Positions 1-6,059 of a stretch of DNA of 6,059 bases are shown one piece after another. Below the pieces are notes generated by a model, which did no database searches, was not told the origin of the DNA, and saw nothing but the letters and a program-made list of their open reading frames with translations. How positions within the stretch are numbered: the stretch's first letter is position 1; the number at the start of each line of letters is the position of its first letter. Source of the stretch: Betaproteobacteria bacterium (GTDB lineage Bacteria > Pseudomonadota > Gammaproteobacteria > Burkholderiales > Burkholderiaceae_C); assembly GCA_947448675.1 (NCBI GenBank), contig CANFOR010000172.1, forward strand, positions 1-6,059, given 5' to 3'. Made by a program: the position numbers and the translations under genes.

Positions 1-31
1 GCCACTGCCCATACCTTGACCGGTCTTGTGC

Positions 32-826
32 TTAAAACGTCCCCGGGTACGAGCCGCCATCTATCAAAACGTTTTGCCCGTTGATGTAGCCCGCGTGCGT
101 GCTGCACAAAAAGGCGCAGGTGGCGCCAAATTCTTCGGGGTTGCCGTAGCGGCCAGCGGGGATTTGCTGCTGTTGCTGGGCGCGCAGTTGCTCGATGCTT
201 TTGCCGGTTTTCTCTACCGCGCCGGTGAGCGTGGCTTTGAGGCGGTCGGTGTCAAATTTGCCGGGCAAAAGGTTGTTCATGGTCACGCCTTTGGCGGCCA
301 GGCCGCTGCGCGCAACGCCCGCAACAAAGCCGGTGAGCCCGGTGCGTGCGCCATTGGACAGGCCCAAGATGTCGATCGGCGCTTTCACGGCGCTCGACGT
401 GATGTTGACGATGCGGCCAAAGCCGCGTGCGGCCATGCCATCGACCGTGGCTTTGATGAGCTCGATGGGCGTGAGCATGTTGGCGTCGAGCGCTTTGATC
501 CACTCCTCGCGGCCCCAGCTGCGAAAGTCGCCTGTGGGTGGGCCGCCCGCGTTGGTGACCACGATGTCAAACGCGGTGCCGGGGCCACCGGCTACGCCCA
601 AGGCCGCCTCGCGGCCCGCGCTTTGGGTGATGTCTGCGGCTACAACCAGCACCGTTACTGCGTAGGCAGCTCTCAATTTTGTAGCAGAGGCGTTGAGCAC
701 CTCGGCCCCGCGCGCCACCATCACCAGGTTCACGCCCTCGGCCGCCAGGGCTTGCGCGCAACCCAGGCCCAAGCCTTTGCTCGCGCCACACACCAATGCC
801 CATTTGCCCTTGAGTCCCAAGTCCAT
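32..826 (-). CDS. SDR-family protein with degenerate catalytic site (BKR-like)
   Basis: A 264-residue cytoplasmic short-chain dehydrogenase/reductase-fold protein, a usual length for the family. It shows the N-terminal dinucleotide-binding motif GASKGLG at residues 14-20, an NAG-type motif (TNAGGP) in the middle, the ITSS strand with Ser144 at the catalytic serine position, and a typical C-terminal end (YINGQNVLIDGGSYPG). The canonical YxxxK, expected 13 residues after the serine, reads S157-N-G-A-R161, so both catalytic Tyr and Lys are absent. Similar 3-oxoacyl-ACP-reductase-like SDRs without the standard tetrad are known as a subgroup, so this is probably an intact gene rather than a decayed one. 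The substrate is unknown, and annotation as an active FabG-type reductase would be over-reading. The ATG at 826 is supported by a GGAG five bases upstream. The gene is divergent from the SH3 gene, with a 37-bp gap. Confidence 0.93.
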   Translation of the reverse strand: MDLGLKGKWALVCGASKGLGLGCAQALAAEGVNLVMVARGAEVLNASATKLRAAYAVTVLVVAADITQSAGREAALGVAGGPGTAFDIVVTNAGGPPTGDFRSWGREEWIKALDANMLTPIELIKATVDGMAARGFGRIVNITSSAVKAPIDILGLSNGARTGLTGFVAGVARSGLAAKGVTMNNLLPGKFDTDRLKATLTGAVEKTGKSIEQLRAQQQQQIPAGRYGNPEEFGATCAFLCSTHAGYINGQNVLIDGGSYPGTF

Positions 827-831
827 ACAAT
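804..831 (+). promoter_or_regulatory. Candidate promoter for the SH3/M48 gene pair
   Basis: TTGCCC at 804-809 (4 of 6 matches to the sigma-70 -35 consensus), a 16-bp spacer, and TACAAT at 826-831 (5 of 6 matches to -10). Transcription would begin near 838 and give a leader of about 26 bases to the ATG at 864. The -35 lies inside the start of the divergent SDR gene. This is visual matching only; such matches occur by chance. Confidence 0.25.
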
Positions 832-835
832 CTCC
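832..835 (-). promoter_or_regulatory. Shine-Dalgarno site of the SDR gene
   Basis: On the minus strand a GGAG lies five bases before the ATG at 826 (TTTGGAGATTGTATG). It is the clearest ribosome binding site seen at a gene start in the window and fixes the SDR start. Confidence 0.6.
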
Positions 836-863
836 AAACTGATTCGTTATTTAAGTGTTTGCA

Positions 864-1472
864 ATGATAACCACCCTTCTTCGCAGCGCCCTGTACTTGG
901 GCTTTGGCCTGGGCTTGGCCTTGGTTTGCAGCCTGGCTGCGGCACAAAGCAACAGTGCCGAGAGCATCAGTGTGCGGCGTGCTGCCGCTTTGCGCGAGGC
1001 GCCGGGCGAGAGCGCGCGCATTGTGGCCACCCTGCCTGCACAGAGTGCGCTGACCCGCCTGCCCGAGCGCCAAGGCCCGTGGGTGCAGGTGCGCACCGTG
1101 CAAGGCGATGTCGGCTGGGTGCATATGTTTGACTTGGGCAGCAACAGCGCGGGCAGTGGCAGCACTGGCGTGGGTGGCTTTGCCACCAGCGCACTGCGCA
1201 ACTTGGGCAATTTGTTCAACCGGGGTGGCGCGCAAACCGCCACTTACACGCCCACGGCCACCCTGGGCATACGCGGCCTGGGCGCGCAAGACATTGCCAA
1301 CGCCCAGCCCAACCCCGCCGCCGTGGCGCAAGCCGAGAGCCTGCGCTTAGACGCCGCCCATGCCCAGCAGTTTGGCAACGACGCGGCCTTGCAAGTGCAG
1401 GCCGTCGAGCCCCTGCCCGCGCCCACAGCAGGCCGCGCCGCCCCTGCGCAAAACCAGAGCAATGGCGGCTAG
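864..1472 (+). CDS. Exported SH3-domain protein
   Basis: A 202-residue protein with a signal peptide at about residues 1-27 (hydrophobic core LYLGFGLGLALVCSLAAA, likely cleaved before Gln28). A bacterial SH3-like domain follows at about residues 35-91, with the typical pattern of variable basic strand (SVRRAAALREAP), a central GPWVQVR, and a closing GWVHMFDL (Trp85). After a Gly/Ser-rich linker comes a segment around residues 131-155 (TLGIRGLGAQDIANAQPN) and an Ala/Pro/Gln-rich tail. Periplasmic SH3b domains of this kind usually bind peptidoglycan or proteins, and no enzymatic motif is seen. The Cys in the signal region does not fit a lipobox (ALVC), so a soluble periplasmic protein is more likely than a lipoprotein. 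ATG 864 is chosen; a GTG at 855 would add three residues, and neither has a good ribosome site. It is followed 112 bases later by the M48 protease gene on the same strand, suggesting a joint envelope role. Confidence 0.85.
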   Translation: MITTLLRSALYLGFGLGLALVCSLAAAQSNSAESISVRRAAALREAPGESARIVATLPAQSALTRLPERQGPWVQVRTVQGDVGWVHMFDLGSNSAGSGSTGVGGFATSALRNLGNLFNRGGAQTATYTPTATLGIRGLGAQDIANAQPNPAAVAQAESLRLDAAHAQQFGNDAALQVQAVEPLPAPTAGRAAPAQNQSNGG

Positions 1473-1584
1473 CATGCGCGCGCAGCCAGCACCCACACTA
1501 AGCCCGACCTGCACAGGCACCACACCGGCCCTGGCAGGCCCGCCAAGCCCCCTTCAAGGCCTTTTGCGGGACCGGACAAGGCCC

Positions 1585-2502
1585 ATGCACAGGCTGGGTC
1601 GCATTTGCGCCGTGGCGGCCTTTTTAGCCTTTCTTTTGGGCTTCCCCGTGCTCGCCACAGCGCAAGACGCAGCCAAGCTGCGCAACCTGCTGCAGTCTTT
1701 CACCAAGCCTGCGCCAAGTGCTCCCAACAACAGCGGTAGCGCCAGCCAAGGCGGCGAACTGCTGCGTCTGCTGAACCAGTCGCTCGAACAAATCGACGAA
1801 CCCAAAGAAATTGAAATTGGCCGCCAATTGGCATCGGTGCTCTTGGGCAGCAAGCCCCTGCACCCCGACATGCTGCTACAGCGCTACGTCAACCAGCTCG
1901 GCCGCTGGATCAGCCTGCAGTCGGGCCGGCCCGGCCTGCCTTGGACTTTTGCAGTGCTCGACGACCCGGGCTTTAACGCCTTTGCCGCCCCCGGGGGCTA
2001 TGTGTTTGTCACGCACGGTTTGATCGAGCGGGTGAACGACGAGTCGGAGCTGGCGGGCATCTTGGCGCACGAGATCAACCACGTGGTGGGCAAGCACCAC
2101 CTCAAGGCCCTGCGCAAAACTGCGCGTGCCGGTTTGCTCACCCAGGCCATAGGCAGCCAAATCGGCAGCAGCACGGCCGACACGCTCAAAGCGCACATGC
2201 TGAGCATGGGCCGCGAGGTGTATGCCAAGGGCCTGGACCAAGACGACGAGCTAGAGGCCGACCGCAATGCGCTGAGCCTGGCTGCGCGCGCGGGTTTTGA
2301 CCCTTACGGCTTGGTGTCGGTCTTGCAGCAGCTGCGCAGCATCACGCCCGACAACCCGGCTTTTGCCTTGGCGCTGAGCACCCACCCGCCCACCGCATTG
2401 CGCCTTGAGAGCATGGAGCAGGCCATGGGCAGCAAGCTCGACGCTTTTGCCAACAAGCCTAGCGTTAGCATCGCACAGCGCTTGACTAGACTGCCTCGCT
2501 AG
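1585..2502 (+). CDS. Periplasmic M48-family zinc metalloprotease (BepA/LoiP-like)
   Basis: A 305-residue protein with a signal peptide (residues 1-26, LAFLLGFPVLATA, cleaved before Gln27) and a peptidase M48 domain from about residue 75. The zinc site is visible: HEINH at residues 162-166 (His162, catalytic Glu163, His166) and the third ligand Glu222 in ELEADR. A later His267 in STHPP matches the position of the regulatory fourth-ligand histidine described in BepA. The segment FNAFAAPGGYVFVTHGLI before the active site is typical of the family. BepA itself carries a long C-terminal TPR domain, but this protein ends about 40 residues after His267, so it is a short form closer in architecture to LoiP/YcaL, without their lipobox. 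A role in quality control of outer-membrane proteins is inferred from the family. The reading frame is open upstream to 1360, but only the ATG at 1585 gives a signal peptide. Its 3' end overlaps the convergent permease gene by 17 bp. Confidence 0.93.
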   Translation: MHRLGRICAVAAFLAFLLGFPVLATAQDAAKLRNLLQSFTKPAPSAPNNSGSASQGGELLRLLNQSLEQIDEPKEIEIGRQLASVLLGSKPLHPDMLLQRYVNQLGRWISLQSGRPGLPWTFAVLDDPGFNAFAAPGGYVFVTHGLIERVNDESELAGILAHEINHVVGKHHLKALRKTARAGLLTQAIGSQIGSSTADTLKAHMLSMGREVYAKGLDQDDELEADRNALSLAARAGFDPYGLVSVLQQLRSITPDNPAFALALSTHPPTALRLESMEQAMGSKLDAFANKPSVSIAQRLTRLPR

Positions 2503-3424
2503 CTACTAAAACAGTAGCAGGCTTGGCCGGGCGGCTGACCATGTAGACGCCACTGAGCACCAAGGCCGTGCCCACCACGATCCAGGCATTGAAGGGCTCG
2601 CCCAAGACCAACACGCCCATCAGCAGGGTCGACAGCGGCCCCAGCATGCCGGTCTGCGCGGTAATACCTGCACCTACGCGCTCAATGGCCATCATCACCA
2701 AGAGCACGGGCACTGCCGTGCACAACAGCGCGTTGAGCAGCGAGAGCCACAGCACCTGCGGTGCAACCAGGGCCGCCGATAAGGGGCGCAGCAGCACAAA
2801 CTGCAGCAGGCAAAACAAGCAGGCCACGCTGGTGGCCAAGCCCACCAAGCGCAAAGCGCCCAGGCGCTTGACCAGCTCACCGCTGTAGACCAAATACACC
2901 GCGTACATGGCGGCACTGGCCAAGACCAAGAGCGCGCCCCACACGGTGTGGCTGCAACCGGGCTGCAGCTCGTGCGCAAACACCAGCACAATACCCGCGT
3001 AGCTCAGGCCCATGGCTGCCACCTGTTGCCCGCGCACGCGCCTGCCGTAGAGCAACCAGCCCAGTAACAAAACCAGGGTGGGGTTGAGGTACAAAATGAG
3101 CCGCTCCAGGCTGGCGCTGATGTATTGCAGGCCGGCAAAGTCCAAATAGCTGGCCATGTAGTAGCCACTAAAGCCCAGGCCCAGCACACCCAGCCAGTCT
3201 TTGCGCGTGAGTGGCGCTTGGCCCCGGCTGGCCCACCAAGCCATGGCGGCAAACAGGGGCAGCGCAAACAGCATGCGGTACATGATGAGGGTGACCGCGT
3301 CGACACCATAGCGGTAGGCCAGCTTGACGATGATGGCCTTGCCGCTGAAGGCAATCGCGCCGAACACGGCCATCAGCAAACCCGCTGTACGCTTTTTATT
3401 TGCTACATTTTCGATAGCTGTCAT
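2486..3424 (-). CDS. EamA/DMT-superfamily permease
   Basis: A 312-residue inner-membrane protein with two EamA repeats and about ten hydrophobic segments, the normal size and layout for drug/metabolite transporters of the RhaT/YdcZ/EamA type. The first repeat begins at about residue 13 (GLLMAVFGAIAFSGKAIIVKL) and contains the common stretch YISASLERLILYLNPTLVLLL. The second begins near TVWGALLVLASAAMYAVYLVY and ends with LGEPFNAWIVVGTALVLSGVY. Members export amino acids or other metabolites; the substrate cannot be read from the sequence. The start is uncertain: ATG 3424 gives a family-typical N-terminus (MTAIENVANKKR), ATG 3451 would add nine residues, and the frame stays open back to 3583 inside the neighbouring gene. 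No clear ribosome site precedes any of them. Its first and last codons fall in two repeat-like sequences. It lies 58 bp downstream of the GGT-like gene on the same strand, so co-transcription is possible. Confidence 0.9.
   Translation of the reverse strand: MTAIENVANKKRTAGLLMAVFGAIAFSGKAIIVKLAYRYGVDAVTLIMYRMLFALPLFAAMAWWASRGQAPLTRKDWLGVLGLGFSGYYMASYLDFAGLQYISASLERLILYLNPTLVLLLGWLLYGRRVRGQQVAAMGLSYAGIVLVFAHELQPGCSHTVWGALLVLASAAMYAVYLVYSGELVKRLGALRLVGLATSVACLFCLLQFVLLRPLSAALVAPQVLWLSLLNALLCTAVPVLLVMMAIERVGAGITAQTGMLGPLSTLLMGVLVLGEPFNAWIVVGTALVLSGVYMVSRPAKPATVLVASEAV
2493..2520 (-). repeat. Repeat-like sequence with inverted repeat at the convergent gene ends
   Basis: GCTACT at 2502-2507 and AGTAGC at 2513-2518 form a six-base-pair stem with a five-base loop, directly after the M48 stop and within the last codons of the DMT permease (encoding VLVAS). 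Read on the minus strand, the 28 bases match 17 of 28 positions of the sequence at 3400-3427, sharing TGCTAC, a T-run and TAGCT. It may be a worn end of the same short interspersed repeat. It lacks a good U-tract, so it is at best a weak bidirectional terminator. Confidence 0.4.
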
Positions 3425-3458
3425 CGCATATTCTACGGGCCTTGCGGGCATTTTTACG
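3393..3458 (+). repeat. Candidate short interspersed repeat between GGT-like and DMT genes
   Basis: An AT-richer island in otherwise GC-rich DNA, fully covering the DMT gene start. It runs through TGCTAC, a T-run, GATAGCTG, CGCATATTCTACGGGC and ends GCGGGCATTTTT. From memory it resembles a roughly 60-bp intergenic repeat that is abundant in Comamonadaceae genomes (pattern GATAGCTG..CGCATATT..ACGGGC..GGCATTTTT); this is recall, not a search. A partial related copy in opposite orientation lies at 2493-2520. The element supplies the likely DMT start codon at 3424 and the alternative at 3451. Confidence 0.5.
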
Positions 3459-3482
3459 TTTGATATTTTTGCCAAAGTGGCG

Positions 3483-5102
3483 CTAAAAACCAGCCGCCAA
3501 GCCGTCACGGCGCGAGTCGCTGGCGGCCACATAGCCTTGCACTTTGGGGTCGCCTGCGCGCCAAATAAATTGGCCTGAGCCAAAGTCTTGGTAGGAGTCG
3601 TTGATGACTTCCATGCGGTGGCCGCGCTCGGCCAGGGCTTGCACGGTGGCCTGGTTCATGGCGGACTCGACATTGATCTCTAGGCCCGCGTTGTAGCGCC
3701 AGCGCGGCGCGTCGCACGCGGCTTGCGGGTTTTGCCCGTAGTCGAGCATGCGCACCAGGGTTTGCATATGGCCTTGGGGCTGCATGTTGGCGCCCATCAC
3801 GCCGTAGCTCATCACCGGTTGGCCGTTTTTGGTCAAAAAGGCCGGGATGATGGTGTGGAAGGGCCGCTTACCCGGCGCTACCAGATTGGCCGGGTTGTGG
3901 GCCTTGGCATCCAGGCTGAAACCATGGCCACGGTTTTGCAAGCTGATGCCAAAGCTGGGCTCGACGCAGCCCGAGCCAAAGCCCATGTAGTTGCTTTGGA
4001 TGAAGCTGACCATCATGCCGTTTTCGTCGGCGGCGCTGAGATAGATCGTGCCGCCTTTGACGGGGTTGCCCGTGCCGAAGTCTTGCGCTTTCTTCATGTC
4101 AATCAAGCGCGCGCGGCTTTGGAGGTAAGCATCGTCAAGCATCTGCTCTACCGTCACCTCCATGCTGGCGGGCTCGGCTACGTAGCGGTAGACGTCGGCA
4201 AAGGCCAGCTTCATGGCTTCGATCTGCAAATGCTGCGAGTCAACGCCGTCTACCGCCAAGGCGGCCAGGTCAAACTGGTCCAAAATGCCCAGCGCGATCA
4301 GGGCCGCAATGCCTTGGCCGTTGGGCGGGATTTCATGCAGGGTGTAGCCCCGGTAATTTTTGGCGATGGGCTGCACCCATTCGGGTTGATAGGCCGCAAA
4401 ATCGCCGGCCTTGATGCTGCCCCCATGCTGGGCGCTAAAGGCCTCAATGGCCTGCGCAATCTCGCCGCCATAAAAGGCTGCGCCCTTGCTGGCGGCAATG
4501 GCGCGCAAGCCGCGTGCAGCGGCCTTGAACTGGAACAGCTCACCCACGTTAGGCGCTCGGCCCCAGGGCAAAAAGCTTTGCGCAAAGCCGGGCAAGCCTT
4601 GCATTTCGGGGGTGGCTGCGGCCCATTTTTGTTGCACCACCACCGGCAGCAAATAACCGCGCTCGGCAATGTCGATGGCAGGCTCTAGCAAGTCGGCAAA
4701 GGGCAGTTTGCCAAAGCGCTCACTCATCGCCACCCAACTGGCCACCGCGCCGGGCACCGTGACGGAGTCAAAACCGCGCTTGGGCGGGGCCAGCTGCGCG
4801 CCGTATTTGCGGGCAAAGTAGTCGCTGGTCCAACTCTGTGGCGCGCGGCCCGAGGCGTTCAAACCATGCAGAGCGCTGCCGTCACAAATGATGCCAAAGG
4901 CGTCGCTGCCCAAGCCATTGCTAACCGGCTCGGTGACGGTAATGGCTGCTGCTGCGGCAATGGCGGCGTCGACCGCGTTGCCGCCTTTTTGCAGCATGCG
5001 CAAACCCGCTTGCGAAGCCAATGGGTGGGAGGTAGACACCACGTTGCGTGCCATCACGGGCAGGCGGGTGCTGGTATAGGGGTTGTTGAAATTGAAGTGC
5101 AT
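3483..5102 (-). CDS. Gamma-glutamyltransferase-family Ntn hydrolase (YwrD-like, cytoplasmic)
   Basis: A 539-residue proenzyme of the gamma-glutamyltranspeptidase family. The N-terminal region has the family block (ASQAGLRMLQKGGNAVDAA, then TEPVSNGLGSDAF), and Arg86 in NASGRAP sits where GGT binds the substrate carboxylate. The predicted nucleophile is Thr352 in KGGTIYLSAADENG; self-cleavage before it would give subunits of about 351 and 188 residues. After it come SNYMGFGSGCVEPSFGISLQNRG and a C-terminal YGVMGANMQPQGHMQ. That last block replaces the GSPGG oxyanion-hole motif of classical GGT and is typical of YwrD-like members, whose substrates are poorly known; oxamate hydrolase HpxW is a related alternative. 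There is no signal peptide, unlike periplasmic GGT, so a cytoplasmic amidase or hydrolase is likelier than glutathione turnover in the periplasm. ATG 5102 has no visible ribosome site. It stands alone after a terminator and may be co-transcribed with the downstream DMT permease. Confidence 0.92.
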   Translation of the reverse strand: MHFNFNNPYTSTRLPVMARNVVSTSHPLASQAGLRMLQKGGNAVDAAIAAAAAITVTEPVSNGLGSDAFGIICDGSALHGLNASGRAPQSWTSDYFARKYGAQLAPPKRGFDSVTVPGAVASWVAMSERFGKLPFADLLEPAIDIAERGYLLPVVVQQKWAAATPEMQGLPGFAQSFLPWGRAPNVGELFQFKAAARGLRAIAASKGAAFYGGEIAQAIEAFSAQHGGSIKAGDFAAYQPEWVQPIAKNYRGYTLHEIPPNGQGIAALIALGILDQFDLAALAVDGVDSQHLQIEAMKLAFADVYRYVAEPASMEVTVEQMLDDAYLQSRARLIDMKKAQDFGTGNPVKGGTIYLSAADENGMMVSFIQSNYMGFGSGCVEPSFGISLQNRGHGFSLDAKAHNPANLVAPGKRPFHTIIPAFLTKNGQPVMSYGVMGANMQPQGHMQTLVRMLDYGQNPQAACDAPRWRYNAGLEINVESAMNQATVQALAERGHRMEVINDSYQDFGSGQFIWRAGDPKVQGYVAASDSRRDGLAAGF

Positions 5103-5108
5103 GCCGTA

Positions 5109-5137
5109 ATTATCGTTTGTGAATAGTCCTAAATAAA
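5109..5137 (-). promoter_or_regulatory. Candidate promoter of the GGT-like gene, possibly leaderless
   Basis: On the minus strand GATAAT (5109-5114) matches five of six -10 bases and is preceded, after 17 bases, by a poor -35 (TTTATT). The expected transcription start falls on or next to the A of the ATG at 5102, and no Shine-Dalgarno sequence is present, so a leaderless transcript is suggested. Only about 30 bp separate the ATG from the upstream terminator hairpin, so a promoter must lie in or across this gap unless transcription reads through. Confidence 0.3.
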
Positions 5138-5162
5138 AACGGCACCTTGCGGTGCCGTTTTT
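5135..5162 (-). terminator. Rho-independent terminator after the TctA-type gene
   Basis: A perfect 12-bp stem (AAAAACGGCACC pairing with GGTGCCGTTTTT) with a four-base loop. It begins 18 bases past the permease stop on the minus strand, followed by the T-run TTTTTATTT. The A and T tracts on both sides make it potentially active in both directions, but only the leftward-reading permease gene needs it here. Confidence 0.9.
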
Positions 5163-5180
5163 AACTGTGTTGGCGCAAGG

Positions 5181-6059
5181 TTACTCTTCGACAAAAGCCT
5201 CTTCGCGCTTGTTCTTCACGGCTGGCAAGAGCACGATGGCCAGCAAGACCAATGCACCGGCCAACAAGCCAGCCGACAGTGGCCGCGTGACAAACACAAA
5301 CCAGTCGCCGCGTGAGAGCAGCAGGGCGCGGCGCAGGTTTTCTTCCATCATCGGGCCCAAGATAAAGCCCAGCAGCAAAGGCGCGGGCTCGCAACCGAGC
5401 TTGGTGAAGAGGTAACCGATCACACCAAAAGCACCGACCAACCAAATATCGAAGGTGTTGTTATTGGTGGAGTACACGCCAATGGCGCAGAACAGCACAA
5501 TCGCCGGAAACAGGTAGCGGTAGGGCACGGTGAGCAGCTTGATCCACATGCCGATGAGCGGCAGGTTCAAGATGACGAGCATCAGGTTGCCGATCCACAT
5601 GGAGGCGATCAAACCCCAAAAGAGTTGCGGGTTACTGGTCATCACCTGGGGGCCAGGCTGGATGTTGTGGATGGTCATGGCACCCACCATCAAAGCCATC
5701 ACCGCATTGGGCGGAATGCCCAAGGTCAGCAAGGGAATGAAGGAGGTTTGCGCACCGGCGTTATTGGCCGACTCTGGCGCCGCTACACCGCGGATATTGC
5801 CCTTGCCGAATGGAATTTCGCCCGGCTTGAGTTTGATTTTTTTCTCTAGCGTGTAGGCAGCAAACGCAGCCAACAAAGCACCGCCGCCGGGCAACACGCC
5901 GAGCAAGGAGCCCAAAGCCGTGCCGCGCAGCACTGCAGGCGTCATGTCTTTGAAGTCTTGCTTGGTGGGGAACAGGCCTTGCACTTTGGCCGTGAAGACT
6001 TCGCGCTGGTCGTCGGGCTGTGACAGATTGGTAATGATCTCGCCATAGCCAAACACGCC
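5181..6059 (-). CDS. Tripartite tricarboxylate transporter permease, TctA family (3' part, 5' end outside window)
   Basis: The C-terminal 292 residues of the large membrane subunit of a TTT transporter; complete members are about 500 residues, so roughly the first 200 lie beyond the right edge and the Met at 6056 is internal (GMFGYGEI). Diagnostic blocks are visible: GVLPGGGALLAAFAAYTLEKK, then GVAAPESANNAGAQ followed by IPLLTLGIPPNAVMALMVGAM, matching the second of the two conserved TctA signature regions. Several hydrophobic helices follow, and the charged tail KNKREEAFVEE ends the protein. TctA works in the inner membrane with the small TctB and a periplasmic TctC-type binding protein to import carboxylates (citrate, aromatic acids or others); which one depends on the binding protein, not seen here. 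As tctA is usually last in tctCBA operons, a terminator directly behind the stop fits. Confidence 0.95.
   Translation of the reverse strand, partial: GVFGYGEIITNLSQPDDQREVFTAKVQGLFPTKQDFKDMTPAVLRGTALGSLLGVLPGGGALLAAFAAYTLEKKIKLKPGEIPFGKGNIRGVAAPESANNAGAQTSFIPLLTLGIPPNAVMALMVGAMTIHNIQPGPQVMTSNPQLFWGLIASMWIGNLMLVILNLPLIGMWIKLLTVPYRYLFPAIVLFCAIGVYSTNNNTFDIWLVGAFGVIGYLFTKLGCEPAPLLLGFILGPMMEENLRRALLLSRGDWFVFVTRPLSAGLLAGALVLLAIVLLPAVKNKREEAFVEE

Noticed and set aside
1..31. Possible start of another minus-strand gene (ATG at 12, reading Met-Gly-Ser-Gly off the left edge).
   Set aside because: Only four codons are visible, and the AAGG one base before the ATG is too close to be a good ribosome site. 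Not enough to call a gene.
26..1132. Long plus-strand open frame opposite and beyond the SDR gene.
   Set aside because: It runs antisense to a clear SDR and then out of frame through the SH3 gene. Its composition is Arg/Ala/Gly-rich and shows no family motifs, as expected for shadow frames in GC-rich DNA.
567..1331. Long minus-strand open frame spanning the SDR/SH3 divergent region.
   Set aside because: Low-complexity Gly/Ala/Gln shadow of two recognisable genes, with no plausible start site or domain.
1539..1570. Imperfect hairpin (CCCGC/GCGGG with inner AAG/CTT) before the M48 gene, considered as an intergenic terminator or leader structure.
   Set aside because: The stem is interrupted, the loop large, and there is no T-run; such pairings are common in GC-rich sequence.
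1360..1584. Upstream extension of the M48 frame.
   Set aside because: It overlaps the SH3 gene out of frame, is Pro/Ala/Thr-rich, and would bury the signal peptide that begins at 1585.
3484..3583. N-terminal extension of the DMT permease back to 3583.
   Set aside because: It would overlap the end of the GGT-like gene by about 100 bp, and the extra residues precede the first helix without family similarity.
3723..4688. 321-residue plus-strand open frame inside the GGT-like gene.
   Set aside because: Antisense to a protein with a full set of family motifs; the translation shows no recognisable domain.

Overview
The window looks like ordinary chromosomal DNA of a GC-rich betaproteobacterium. 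Comamonadaceae (Rhodoferax/Polaromonas/Acidovorax-like) is the best guess. The reasons are the high GC content with dense coding on both strands, a tripartite tricarboxylate transporter (TTT) permease, the style of the SDR, SH3 and M48 proteins, and a short interspersed repeat that resembles one I recall from Comamonadaceae genomes. I read the genus from general familiarity only; no marker gene is present.

Layout, left to right. (1) A minus-strand SDR-family protein (32-826) whose canonical catalytic Tyr and Lys are replaced. (2) A 37-bp divergent gap, then two plus-strand genes for exported proteins: a signal-peptide/SH3-domain protein (864-1472) and an M48 zinc metalloprotease (1585-2502). 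They lie in tandem and are plausibly co-transcribed as an envelope-maintenance pair. (3) A minus-strand EamA/DMT permease (2486-3424) that converges on the protease gene with a 17-bp overlap. (4) A minus-strand gamma-glutamyltransferase-family Ntn hydrolase without a signal peptide (3483-5102), upstream of the permease and possibly in the same transcription unit. (5) A strong hairpin terminator (5135-5162). (6) The 3' part of a minus-strand TctA-type permease gene (5181 to the window edge).

Functional reading. The TctA permease would take up a carboxylate together with TctB and a periplasmic TctC, which are not in the window; its operon ends at the terminator. The GGT-like hydrolase starts a new unit right after that terminator and may be followed by the DMT exporter. 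A hydrolase plus amino-acid/metabolite exporter pairing is possible but unproven.

I found no mobile element, CRISPR array, rRNA, tRNA or evident new defence system. The points most worth a second look are the degenerate SDR active site, the outward-facing repeat-like sequences at both ends of the DMT gene (which supply its first and last codons), a possible leaderless promoter for the GGT-like gene, and the non-canonical oxyanion-hole region of that enzyme.
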